DNA of 64,000 nt from Paludibacteraceae bacterium (GTDB lineage Bacteria > Bacteroidota > Bacteroidia > Bacteroidales > Paludibacteraceae): NCBI GenBank assembly GCA_024401535.1, contig JAKSKX010000009.1, positions 1-64,000 on the forward strand, in the 5' to 3' direction. Positions 27,795 through 35,680 of the stretch are shown here, one piece after another. Each line of letters opens with the position of its first letter. Position 1 is the first letter of the stretch. Both the position numbers and the translations under genes were made by a program. A model generated the notes under the pieces. That model made no database searches. It was not told where the DNA came from and saw only the letters and a list, made by a program, of their open reading frames with translations.

Positions 27795-28772
27795 ATGACC
27801 AATAAGGAGGAATATAAGGCAATTTGCAGTGAGCATCCCGAGATTCCAGTCTATGCACAATACTGGTGGCTTGACGCAATATCTGACAAATGTGATTGGG
27901 ATGTGATTGTGGTGCGAGACGGGAATGGAAATTTGACCGCAACAATGCCTTATGTTGTGCGAAAAAGAATGTGTTTCACTACTATTTCGTATCCCATTCA
28001 GTCTCCTTTGTTGGGAATTCATTTCTTTTATCCGAATCCCGAAATGAAAACTGACAATTATGAACGCCAGACTTTCGAGGAGAAATATACATTTGAGATT
28101 TTGAATGCTATAGAGAAAATGAATCCGTCTTTGTTTTCTCAAAACTTTTCGACAGATTTCGGGAATCATTTGCCGTTTTTTTGGCATGGATATTCACAAA
28201 GCACTCGTTATACTTACAAGTTAGAGAGTATTGAGGATTTAGATTCAGTGTTCAACAATCTGCGTAAGTCAAAGCAGAAGCAGATAAGGAAGGCGCAGAG
28301 AGAAGGCCTGACCACATCGTTTGACATGAATGTGGATGATTTCATAGAGTTCCACAAATACACATACAAAATGAGAGGTGAGTTCGACTTGATATGCCGA
28401 TTCGGTTGGGAGGAGTTTCTTCACAAAGTCGCAGACCATCCCAACACTCGTTTTGTTGGTGTCAGGGACAAGGAGGGCACTCTGTTGTCTGTATTCTTTC
28501 TTGCATGGGACAGCAGGTATGCCTATTATTTGCTAACTGGCATTGACCAGGACAAGAAGTCGTTTGGGGCGCCAAGTCTGATGCTTTGGGACACATTCAT
28601 CTTTTTACAGGGAAAGACTAAGGGCTTCGATTTTGAAGGCAGCATGACTCAAGGTATCGGCAGCTCCCACAGGGAGTTCGGAGCAAAACTATTTCCATAT
28701 CTGCACATTTATAAGTACTACAGCACTCCTTTCAGGTTACTGGGCAAGTTGTTGGGGAAGAAGGTAAAATGA
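27795..28772 (+). CDS. FemAB/GNAT-like acyltransferase
   Basis: The 325-residue protein has the double-GNAT pattern: QYWWLDAI near the N terminus, the basic NLRKSKQKQIRKAQREGL helix in the middle and LLTGIDQDKKSFGAPSLMLWD followed by FDFEGSM at the C terminus. Members of this group (Acetyltransf_6, related to FemAB) move acyl or aminoacyl groups, often in cell-envelope synthesis. The substrate is unknown. It starts 3 bases after the thioredoxin gene and overlaps the next gene by 4. Confidence 0.75.
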   Translation: MTNKEEYKAICSEHPEIPVYAQYWWLDAISDKCDWDVIVVRDGNGNLTATMPYVVRKRMCFTTISYPIQSPLLGIHFFYPNPEMKTDNYERQTFEEKYTFEILNAIEKMNPSLFSQNFSTDFGNHLPFFWHGYSQSTRYTYKLESIEDLDSVFNNLRKSKQKQIRKAQREGLTTSFDMNVDDFIEFHKYTYKMRGEFDLICRFGWEEFLHKVADHPNTRFVGVRDKEGTLLSVFFLAWDSRYAYYLLTGIDQDKKSFGAPSLMLWDTFIFLQGKTKGFDFEGSMTQGIGSSHREFGAKLFPYLHIYKYYSTPFRLLGKLLGKKVK

Positions 28773-30043
28773 CAGAGAATATACTTCAGCTGGTTTGGCA
28801 GCACAAACTTTACAGCGAACCTTTGGTAACAAACAAGGGCGAGAAGATAGAGGTGCTGAATACAGGACTGCTCAACAAGGACGCAGGACCTGACTTTACA
28901 AATGCAACAATAAAGGTTAATGATGTATGCCTTACGGGAAATGTTGAGATTCATTCCCGGGCAAGCGACTGGTTTGTCCATCGTCATGACATGGACGACC
29001 GGTACAGCAACGTGATTCTTCATGTGGTCGAGGTTGATGACAAAGAGGTCCCGCAGGCAACGTACCAGTCTGCGCTTTGTATGACCGAGCGTGCGATAAG
29101 GGTTGCACATGAACTTGCAGTCTATCCCAATAGCATAAAGTGTTACAAGTATTGGTCGGAAAAGAGGGAGGAGCTGACAAAAATCCTTGCAGACTACATT
29201 CCGGAACTATCGGAAGACAGGCTGATACGAAGAGCCTACGAGATACTGGAATACAAGAAACTGTGGCAGTCAAGTATAGACGAGGTTCTCTATTACAGAC
29301 TTTTGAGGAGTTTGGGAGCTAATACAAATCAGGCGGCTTTCGAGAGGCTTGCCCGTACTGTAACATTGAAGATTTTGAATACGTCTTTCTTCAGAATTAC
29401 TGATATTGAGGCTATGCTCTTTGGTGCGGCAGGTTTTATCCCAGAAAAACAGACGGACAGCTATGTCACGTTGCTGAAGACTTTGTATGAAAAGTATAAC
29501 GCACAGTTCTCGTTGCTGGCAATGGAAAGGAGCGTGTGGAAGATGGGCAAGTTCCGTCCTATCGCACGTCCAGAAATACGAATAGCTCAGTTTGCGAGCT
29601 TCCTTGAGTCCAACAAGAAGTATCTGTCTGCAAAGCTTTTGTCCGGCAGAAGCGTAGAGGAAATTACGAACATGCTTTCATGTGATGTCTCAGAGTATTG
29701 GAAGACACATTTTTCTTTAGGAGGCAAGGAGTGCAGCAGTGAGTCAAAGAAGATGGGGAATGACTTCAAAACGAGTCTGATAATAAATGCCATAGCCCCT
29801 GTAATCTATGCACAGGGAATGGAGACCAACAATGAATCGCAGAAAGAGAAGGCGAGAGAATTGCTCCGTTCAATAAAGTTTGAGGCTAACAGCTTGACTG
29901 AGGACTGGAAAAAACTCGTTTCTCCGACCTTAAAGCTGAAGGGTGCCGACATGTCGCAGGCACTGATACATTTGCGAAAAGAATTTTGTGACAGAAAGGA
30001 ATGTTTGAGATGTCCAATATGTCATTATTTATTAAGATATTAG
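28769..30043 (+). CDS. DUF2851 family protein
   Basis: The 424-residue protein starts with the DUF2851 signature (LQLVWQHKLY, GLLNKDAGPDFTNATIKV, GNVEIHSRASDW). It ends with four Cys (407, 412, 415, 418), which could hold a metal ion or an iron-sulfur cluster. The family is common in Bacteroidetes and has no proven function; the N-terminal part looks nuclease-like to me, but I cannot verify this. It overlaps the acyltransferase gene by 4 bases. Confidence 0.8.
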   Translation: MTENILQLVWQHKLYSEPLVTNKGEKIEVLNTGLLNKDAGPDFTNATIKVNDVCLTGNVEIHSRASDWFVHRHDMDDRYSNVILHVVEVDDKEVPQATYQSALCMTERAIRVAHELAVYPNSIKCYKYWSEKREELTKILADYIPELSEDRLIRRAYEILEYKKLWQSSIDEVLYYRLLRSLGANTNQAAFERLARTVTLKILNTSFFRITDIEAMLFGAAGFIPEKQTDSYVTLLKTLYEKYNAQFSLLAMERSVWKMGKFRPIARPEIRIAQFASFLESNKKYLSAKLLSGRSVEEITNMLSCDVSEYWKTHFSLGGKECSSESKKMGNDFKTSLIINAIAPVIYAQGMETNNESQKEKARELLRSIKFEANSLTEDWKKLVSPTLKLKGADMSQALIHLRKEFCDRKECLRCPICHYLLRY

Positions 30044-30047
30044 AGAT

Positions 30048-31388
30048 ATGATTTCTCCAGAAAAACAATCAATTATAGATAAACTGCAGAGTAGTGCAGG
30101 AATTAAGAATCTAAACGATATGCAGAAGCAGACTATCGAAAAGTTTGCCGGTGCAGAGTCGTTGCTTTTGTTGTCTCCTACGGGTTCGGGAAAGACTTTG
30201 GGTTTCCTTCTCCCATTGGTGGCAGAGATTATTATGAACGGGCAGAAAGGTCTTCAGTCCGTTATTCTTTCGCCTTCGAGAGAATTGTCGCAGCAGATAG
30301 AGACGGTGTTCCGTTCCTTGAAAAGCAAGTTGAATGCAGTTTTGCTTTGCGGAGGACATTCGGTTGAGGATGAGGCAAAGAAGCTTACAAGAAAGCCTGA
30401 TTTGATAATCGGAACTCCAGGTAGGGTGCTTGACCACCTGCGCAGAGGTAACCTGAAGTCTGAAATGTTCGGAGTGTCGGCCTTGGTGATTGATGAGTTC
30501 GACAAGTCTCTAGAGATGGGATTCACAGAGGAGATGCGTAAGATTATAGACTTCTTTTCTGCCAGTATTAGAAAAAGAATGTTTGTGTCCGCAACTAAGG
30601 CTGTGGACTTGTCTGAATGGACAAACATAGACAAAACAGAGACAGTCGAGTTTAAGGCTAAAGAGGAAGACACAGGACTGGAGCTTCTACGTGTGACGTC
30701 TCCGGACAAAGAAAAGATAGAAACATTACAGAAACTTGTCCAGTCGTTCAGGGGCGAAAGCTGTATAGTGTTCTGCAATTTCAGGGAAAGTGCAGAGCGA
30801 GCAGCAAAGGCCTTGCGTGAGTGTGGTGCCGATGTGGTGACCTATCATGGCGCTTTGGAGCAGAAGGATAGAGAACGCGCATTGTTTACATTCGCTTCTG
30901 GATGCGCTACGGTTCTTGCTACAACAGACTTGGCTGCCAGAGGTTTGGATATATCTTTGGTTCAGCATGTAGTTCATTTTGAAATGCCTCAGAACCTGGA
31001 GACTTTCACTCATAGAAACGGAAGAACAGCACGTCAGTCGGCTACAGGTTCTGCGTATTTGATAATATATAGAGAGTACAAACTGCCTGATTTCCTTCCG
31101 AGAAAGTTGGAGGAGTACAAAGTGCCAGAGGTTGACGACAACATATCGCTAGACGCAAAGTTTATGCCGATTTATATAGGCAGAGGCAAAAAGGAAAAGA
31201 TAAGCCGAGGTGACGTTGCCGGTTTCTTGATGAAGACAGCAGAACTTGCCAAAGAGGATGTCGGGTTGATTACTTTGTACGACCATTATTCACTTGTCGC
31301 CATTCGTACATCTGCTATAAAGAAAGTTATGAAGGCAAATGGATGCAAGATCAAGGGTGAGAAAACTAGGGTTGAGATAGCGAGATAG
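30048..31388 (+). CDS. DEAD-box-type RNA helicase with DbpA-like C-terminal domain
   Basis: The 446-residue protein has motif I SPTGSGKT (43-50), motif Ib TPGRVLDH, motif II DEFD (149-152, instead of DEAD), motif III SAT, LAARGLDI and motif VI HRNGRTAR. The final 65 residues (ISRGDVAGFLMKTAELAKED...VEIAR) resemble the RNA-binding domain of DbpA/CsdA helicases, which act in ribosome assembly. It begins 4 bases after the DUF2851 gene and closes this run of genes. Confidence 0.85.
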   Translation: MISPEKQSIIDKLQSSAGIKNLNDMQKQTIEKFAGAESLLLLSPTGSGKTLGFLLPLVAEIIMNGQKGLQSVILSPSRELSQQIETVFRSLKSKLNAVLLCGGHSVEDEAKKLTRKPDLIIGTPGRVLDHLRRGNLKSEMFGVSALVIDEFDKSLEMGFTEEMRKIIDFFSASIRKRMFVSATKAVDLSEWTNIDKTETVEFKAKEEDTGLELLRVTSPDKEKIETLQKLVQSFRGESCIVFCNFRESAERAAKALRECGADVVTYHGALEQKDRERALFTFASGCATVLATTDLAARGLDISLVQHVVHFEMPQNLETFTHRNGRTARQSATGSAYLIIYREYKLPDFLPRKLEEYKVPEVDDNISLDAKFMPIYIGRGKKEKISRGDVAGFLMKTAELAKEDVGLITLYDHYSLVAIRTSAIKKVMKANGCKIKGEKTRVEIAR

Positions 31389-31437
31389 AAAATTTTTGAT
31401 GTTTTCTTAATGATTTTAACCTTTTTTAAGATTTTTT

Positions 31438-31471
31438 TTTGCTATTGCTAAAATATTCTTGTATATCTTTG
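31438..31471 (+). promoter_or_regulatory. Promoter of the serine-rich DUF6515 gene
   Basis: TTTG (31438-31441) and TATCTTTG (31464-31471) are 22 bases apart. The expected start is near 31478, which supports the ATG at 31524 rather than the one at 31488. Confidence 0.6.
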
Positions 31472-31523
31472 CTTTCGACAATAAGAAATGAATTTTTGTT
31501 TAACCCTTAAATGTTTTACGAAA

Positions 31524-32915
31524 ATGAAATTGTGTAAAAAGATATTTACAATGCTAACAGTATTTTCTATGTTAGCTGCGACAGATAGCGTGTTTGCTCA
31601 GCGTGCAAGAACAGGTTCTTCGGGCAGTGGCTCGTCGTCTTCATCTAGCTACAGAAGTAGCGGTTCTTCGAGCAGTAGTTCATCTTCTAGTTATAGAAGC
31701 AGTGGTTCGTCAAGCTATAGCAGTGGCTCGTCATCTAGCTACAGAAGTAGCAGTTCGTCAAGCTATTCGCCATCACGTTCGACTTCTTCGTACAGCGGTA
31801 GTTCAAGCTCTTCGTCAAGCTATTCTCGTAGTCGTTCATCTGCGCCTACTAGTCGTACAGTAAGGGTTTCCTCTAATGGAAGCAGTAACACATCAAGAGT
31901 TTCAAATGGAACTTCTGCCAATCGTTCGGTGTCAAGCAATACTTCGACAGGAACAAGACAGAGAGCTGCTTCTCAGAACAACATAACTGTTCGCGAGGCA
32001 AAGGTTGTAAGAAACCCTAACGCAACAGCGACTACAACAACAGCCACACGTTCTTCTCGTTCCGTTACGGCGGCAAGATCAACTTCGAGTCGTGTTGGTT
32101 CGTCAAGAGTTTCTCATCAGCCACGCAGAAGCACAAGACCTCATCATGTGACTTATCATCATGGACGTGCGTACCATTCGCATATCGGTCCTAACTACCA
32201 TTGCTTCTATCATGGACACCACAGCTACTATGTTTACTGCGGACATTATTACCGTTGGGATCCATATTGGGGTTATGAGTACATTGGCTGTCCTTATGGT
32301 TTGCGTTTCTCAGTTCTTCCATACACATGCTTCCCTGTTTATGTAGGTGGCGTTAACTATTATTACGGTCAGGGAACATGGTTCGCTGACAAGGGCGGAG
32401 AGTACGAGATTGTTCAGCAGCCGGTTGCTAATGACGAGTCGTTGGAGCTAGATTCACTTCCATACTCTTGCTCTTTGATAAGTGTCAGCGGAAAGTCTTA
32501 TTACTACGGAGAGGGAACTTGGTTCGTCAAGTCTGCTAACGGATATATGGTTTGTGCCGAGCCAAGCGGAGACAGCATCGTTAAGGTTGATGAAGTTCCC
32601 GCAGACAACAAGGAGGTTGTAGTAAACGGACAGAAGTTCTATTTCGCAGGTGAAAAGTGGTATATGCCTTTGGCTGAGGGCTATATGATTATAGACGAGC
32701 CTCAGAGCGTAGCTGTTACAGAGCCTGCTCCTGCAAAAGAAGTTGCTAAGGAAGAGGCTGCTCCAGTACAGGCACCTGAAAAGGTGGAGGTTGCTGCTGC
32801 TCCCGGTTTGAAGGAGGTTTCTATGAACGGTCAGACTTACTACTTTGGTGATGACAAGTGGTTTGTAAAAGACTCTGAAGGAACTTACAAGGAAGTAGAT
32901 AATCCATTGAAGTAA
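31524..32915 (+). CDS. Secreted serine-rich protein with DUF6515-like repeats
   Basis: The 463-residue product starts at 31524, where the signal peptide begins (MKLCKKIFTMLTVFSMLA); the upstream ATG adds 12 residues without signal character. After the signal lies a Ser/Tyr/Arg-rich low-complexity block (about 25-115), a Thr/Arg-rich linker and a His/Tyr-rich stretch. Four units of the type GxxYYYGxGTWF...GYxVxxEP follow. The same C-terminal type is seen in the 4390 protein. The Ser-rich part may be a flexible or glycosylated stalk; this is inference. Role unknown. Confidence 0.7.
   Translation: MKLCKKIFTMLTVFSMLAATDSVFAQRARTGSSGSGSSSSSSYRSSGSSSSSSSSSYRSSGSSSYSSGSSSSYRSSSSSSYSPSRSTSSYSGSSSSSSSYSRSRSSAPTSRTVRVSSNGSSNTSRVSNGTSANRSVSSNTSTGTRQRAASQNNITVREAKVVRNPNATATTTTATRSSRSVTAARSTSSRVGSSRVSHQPRRSTRPHHVTYHHGRAYHSHIGPNYHCFYHGHHSYYVYCGHYYRWDPYWGYEYIGCPYGLRFSVLPYTCFPVYVGGVNYYYGQGTWFADKGGEYEIVQQPVANDESLELDSLPYSCSLISVSGKSYYYGEGTWFVKSANGYMVCAEPSGDSIVKVDEVPADNKEVVVNGQKFYFAGEKWYMPLAEGYMIIDEPQSVAVTEPAPAKEVAKEEAAPVQAPEKVEVAAAPGLKEVSMNGQTYYFGDDKWFVKDSEGTYKEVDNPLK
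31610..31850 (+). repeat. Low-complexity serine-codon repeat inside the 31524 gene
   Basis: Irregular repeats of the type AGCTACAGAAGTAGCGGTTC and TCGTCAAGCTATTC encode SSSYRSSGSS units. Several Ser codons alternate, so the repeat is under protein-level selection but can still change length by slippage. Confidence 0.7.
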
Positions 32916-32929
32916 TTAATTATTAACAA

Positions 32930-32968
32930 AGAGGGATGGTTGTTCATCCCTCTATATTTCATTTTTTT
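32930..32968 (+). terminator. Terminator after the serine-rich gene
   Basis: AGAGGGATG (32930-32938) pairs with CATCCCTCT (32945-32953), followed by ATATTTCATTTTTTT. Confidence 0.75.
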
Positions 32969-32978
32969 ATAAATTATC

Positions 32979-33419
32979 ATGATTGAAACATTTAAAAAGG
33001 TAGTTTTCGAGAACTACGCAAATTTCTCTGGTAGAGCTAGAAGAAGGGAGTATTGGATGTTCTGCTTGGCAAACATTGTTCTTAGCTTAGTATTGGGTAT
33101 AGTGCTAGGAATTTTGACTGCCGTTACAGGTGTTCAAGAGGTTTCGTATTTGTCTTACATTGTAAGCTTGGCATTATTATGCCCAGGTATTGCTGTTGGC
33201 GTTAGAAGACTTCATGACGTTGGTAAGAGTGGTTTGTGGTATTTGACAGGTCTTATTCCAGTTGTAAACTTTGTCATGGGAATTGTTTTATTGGTATGGG
33301 CATGTACTGATGGCGAAGAGGGACCTAATAAGTATGGACCAAATCCTAAGACAGGAGCAACTTTCAAGGATGCTAATTCTTTGGAGTTTACAGAAGGAGA
33401 TAAATCTCTTAACGTATAA
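32979..33419 (+). CDS. DUF805 membrane protein
   Basis: The 146-residue protein has the DUF805 features: NFSGRARRREYWMF near the N terminus, three to four membrane helices and GVRRLHDVGKSGLWYL with a final DGEEGPNKYGPNPK. The role of the family is not established. It sits 26 bases after a terminator and no clear promoter is visible, so it may depend on readthrough. Confidence 0.9.
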   Translation: MIETFKKVVFENYANFSGRARRREYWMFCLANIVLSLVLGIVLGILTAVTGVQEVSYLSYIVSLALLCPGIAVGVRRLHDVGKSGLWYLTGLIPVVNFVMGIVLLVWACTDGEEGPNKYGPNPKTGATFKDANSLEFTEGDKSLNV

Positions 33420-33437
33420 TAAAACAACAACATACAG

Positions 33438-33471
33438 AAAAGGGCAGAGGGTTCAAACCTCTGCCCTTTTT
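33438..33471. terminator. Two-way terminator between the DUF805 gene and the decarboxylase gene
   Basis: A perfect 13-bp stem (AAAAGGGCAGAGG, 33438-33450, with 33458-33470) has Ts on the + side and T-rich sequence on the minus side. It serves convergent genes. Confidence 0.85.
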
Positions 33472-33491
33472 GTATTGTGCCTAATTTTGAA

Positions 33492-34883
33492 TTAGTAGCC
33501 TAATATCTTTAGCATTGACTTGTAGCTCTGCTCCTTGGCAAATAGTTTTGTCGTGTATTCTCCGTTTTCATCGCGGTCTATGACCACAATTTTAGGAGCT
33601 GGGATTAGACAGTGCTTGATGCCTCCATAACCGCTTAAAGCCTCCTGGTAAGCACCCATGTGGAAGAATCCCACGAACAGCTCGTCAACCTCCTTCATCT
33701 TAGGCAAGAAGATTGCATTAGAGTGTACCTCGGCATTATAGAAGTCCTCGCTATCGCAAGTAAGTCCGCCTAAATGCACTCGCTCGTATTCCTTGTCCCA
33801 GTTGTTGATTGCAAGGAACGGGAATCGCTGGTTTATAGCCCAAGTGTCAGGCATTGTTGTGATGAACGAACTGTCTATCATGTTCCACTTCTCTCGGTCG
33901 TTCTGCTGCTTCTGGTTGACGATAGAGTATATGATTGCACCGCTTTCTCCGACAGTGTAAGAACCGAACTCTGTGAAGATGTTTGGCTCTGGTACTCCAG
34001 CCTGACGACATGCGTTCTGCACCTGTGTGACAATCTCCTCAATCATGTATTCGTATTCGTAAGAGAAGTCCATGTGCGACTGGATTGGCAGACCTCCGCC
34101 GATGTTAAGGCTGTCAAGCTCAGGACAAATCTTCTTTAGCTCTATATACATGTTCACGCCCTTGTTCAACTCGTTCCAGTAGTACGAGGTGTCTCGTATT
34201 CCTGTGTTTATGAAGAAGTGAAGCATCTTTAGGCTTACCTGTGGGTTGCTCTGTATCTTCTCCTTGTAGTAAGGAATAAGGTCGCTGTATCTGATTCCAA
34301 GTCTGGAAGTATAGAAATCAAACTTAGGCTCTTCCTCGCTTGCCATACGCATACCAACCTGAAGCGGCTTGTCAAAACCGTCAAGAAGCAGGTCAAGTTC
34401 AAACTTGTTGTCAAGGATAGGAACTACGTTTGTGAATCCCTCGTTGATTAGTCTCTGGATGTTTTCTACGTACTGAGGACGCTTGAATCCGTTGCAAAGA
34501 ATGAATCTGTCCTTTGGTAGGTGACCTTGTTCAGCAAGAGCTTCGAGAAGAAAGATGTCGAATGCGGATGATGTTTCAAGATTAACACCTTGCTTCAATA
34601 CAGTTTCCATCACGAAAGAGAAGTGAGAACTCTTGGTGCAGTAGCAATAGTTGTAAGTGCCTTGGTAGTCAACCTTTGCCATGGCTACATTGAACATTCT
34701 GCGAGCATGCTGTATATGCTGAGCTATAGCAGGAAGGTACGAGATTCTTAGTGGCGTTCCGTATTGCTTTATGATGTCCATCAATGGAATACCAAACCAC
34801 TGCAACTGGTTGTTCTCGATGCTAAATTCGTCGTTAGGAAACTCGAAAGACTGCTCGATTAGGTCGATGTATTTGTTCTTCAC
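33492..34883 (-). CDS. speA: PLP-dependent decarboxylase, arginine decarboxylase family
   Basis: The 463-residue protein has the fold-type III PLP decarboxylase pattern: YCYCTKSSHFSFVM with the likely PLP lysine, HFFINTGIRDT, SLNIGGGLP, FTEFGSYTVGESG and HLGGLTCDSEDFYNAE with the Cys-Asp pair of the active site. Close relatives in Bacteroidetes are named arginine decarboxylase, the first step of polyamine synthesis via agmatine. It is shorter than the E. coli SpeA enzyme (about 650 residues), so substrate choice is less certain. A -7 element is at 34926-34933. Confidence 0.7.
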   Translation of the reverse strand: MKNKYIDLIEQSFEFPNDEFSIENNQLQWFGIPLMDIIKQYGTPLRISYLPAIAQHIQHARRMFNVAMAKVDYQGTYNYCYCTKSSHFSFVMETVLKQGVNLETSSAFDIFLLEALAEQGHLPKDRFILCNGFKRPQYVENIQRLINEGFTNVVPILDNKFELDLLLDGFDKPLQVGMRMASEEEPKFDFYTSRLGIRYSDLIPYYKEKIQSNPQVSLKMLHFFINTGIRDTSYYWNELNKGVNMYIELKKICPELDSLNIGGGLPIQSHMDFSYEYEYMIEEIVTQVQNACRQAGVPEPNIFTEFGSYTVGESGAIIYSIVNQKQQNDREKWNMIDSSFITTMPDTWAINQRFPFLAINNWDKEYERVHLGGLTCDSEDFYNAEVHSNAIFLPKMKEVDELFVGFFHMGAYQEALSGYGGIKHCLIPAPKIVVIDRDENGEYTTKLFAKEQSYKSMLKILGY

Positions 34884-34925
34884 TTTCTTCTGAATAGAAA
34901 TTAAACAATCCGTTATCTATAGGTG

Positions 34926-34933
34926 CAAAGGTA
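34926..34933 (-). promoter_or_regulatory. -7 promoter element of the decarboxylase gene
   Basis: CAAAGGTA on the + strand reads TACCTTTG on the minus strand, 43 bases before the ATG at 34883. The -33 element is unclear. Confidence 0.55.
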
Positions 34934-35346
34934 CAATGTTTTTCGATAACTCGTGGTTTGAAAGAGTTAAAATTTACTTTTAGCGGTAATTTAAGTTGTT
35001 TACTTTGCCATTTTTTGCAGCATTTAAGTTATTCGGATTGTGTAACGATTGGGGTTCTTTTTGCAAAATTCATTTAGAAGGCAAGCTCCTTTATGCTGAA
35101 CAATGATACTTACAATCCATATATATGTGTTGTACGGATAGCAAATGCAAAATGTTTTTCTGTCGTTAGAACTATGATGACGGAAATGAAGTGTGCAATT
35201 TCCGCTCCTATTATACTATAGTAAGGTTTGGCATTTCTTTATGAGCGACAATTGTTTCTCTTGCCTTTTTTGTTGTTTGTATGTGCGCAAGTTAAATATC
35301 TATGATTAGAATAACATGAATTTCCGATTTCATTGGTATATAAACC
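34934..35346. other. Long AT-rich intergenic region
   Basis: No frame of protein-coding character was found. A small GGAAAT/ATTTCC hairpin lies at about 35182-35203. The stretch lies between the decarboxylase promoter and the hairpins of the small-RNA candidate at 35347-35430. Confidence 0.4.
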
Positions 35347-35430
35347 AACTGAGGTCTGGAATTAAAAAATTCCAGACCTCAGTTTGCTTAATCCTAATAA
35401 TAAATCTAACACGACGTAATTCACATTACG
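35347..35430 (-). ncRNA. Small-RNA candidate with two hairpins
   Basis: Behind a consensus minus-strand promoter (35435-35465) lie a 6-bp hairpin CGTAAT/ATTACG (35415-35420 with 35425-35430) at the likely 5' end and a perfect 17-bp hairpin (35347-35363 with 35368-35384; loop of four). Downstream sequence is only mildly T-rich (TTGGTTTATAT). A transcript of about 85-100 nt is inferred. The long hairpin could also be a terminator remnant. Confidence 0.4.
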
Positions 35431-35434
35431 GATG

Positions 35435-35465
35435 CAAATGTATAGTCTTTTTTGAAAAGTGCAAA
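35435..35465 (-). promoter_or_regulatory. Orphan consensus promoter, minus strand
   Basis: On the minus strand TTTG (35462-35465) is followed after 19 bases by TACATTTG (35435-35442), an exact match to the Bacteroidetes pattern. No protein gene lies within 500 bases in that direction. Confidence 0.6.
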
Positions 35466-35680
35466 GAATTTTGTTGGATTTTTTAGTCAAAAGTTGTAAA
35501 ATAATCTCAATAGCCAGATTTTGACCTTCTTTTTCTTCTCAAAATATAATGGTTGGCATCCAAAAATAAAATTGACTGCTAATATATAGTACATTTAGTT
35601 TTATACTTGTAGTGCGAAATCTTGAAAAACAAGCGAAAATAATAGCATAATCTTAACTAATACCAAATTATTCTTTTACT

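Noticed and set aside
30254-30778. 174-codon open frame on the minus strand
   Set aside because: It lies opposite the helicase core motifs and has no recognisable protein features.
31610-31850. Repeats considered as a CRISPR array or minisatellite
   Set aside because: Repeat units are irregular, have no unique spacers and encode an in-frame serine-rich segment.
33774-34139. 121-codon + strand frame
   Set aside because: It is antisense to the conserved decarboxylase gene and shows no protein family features.
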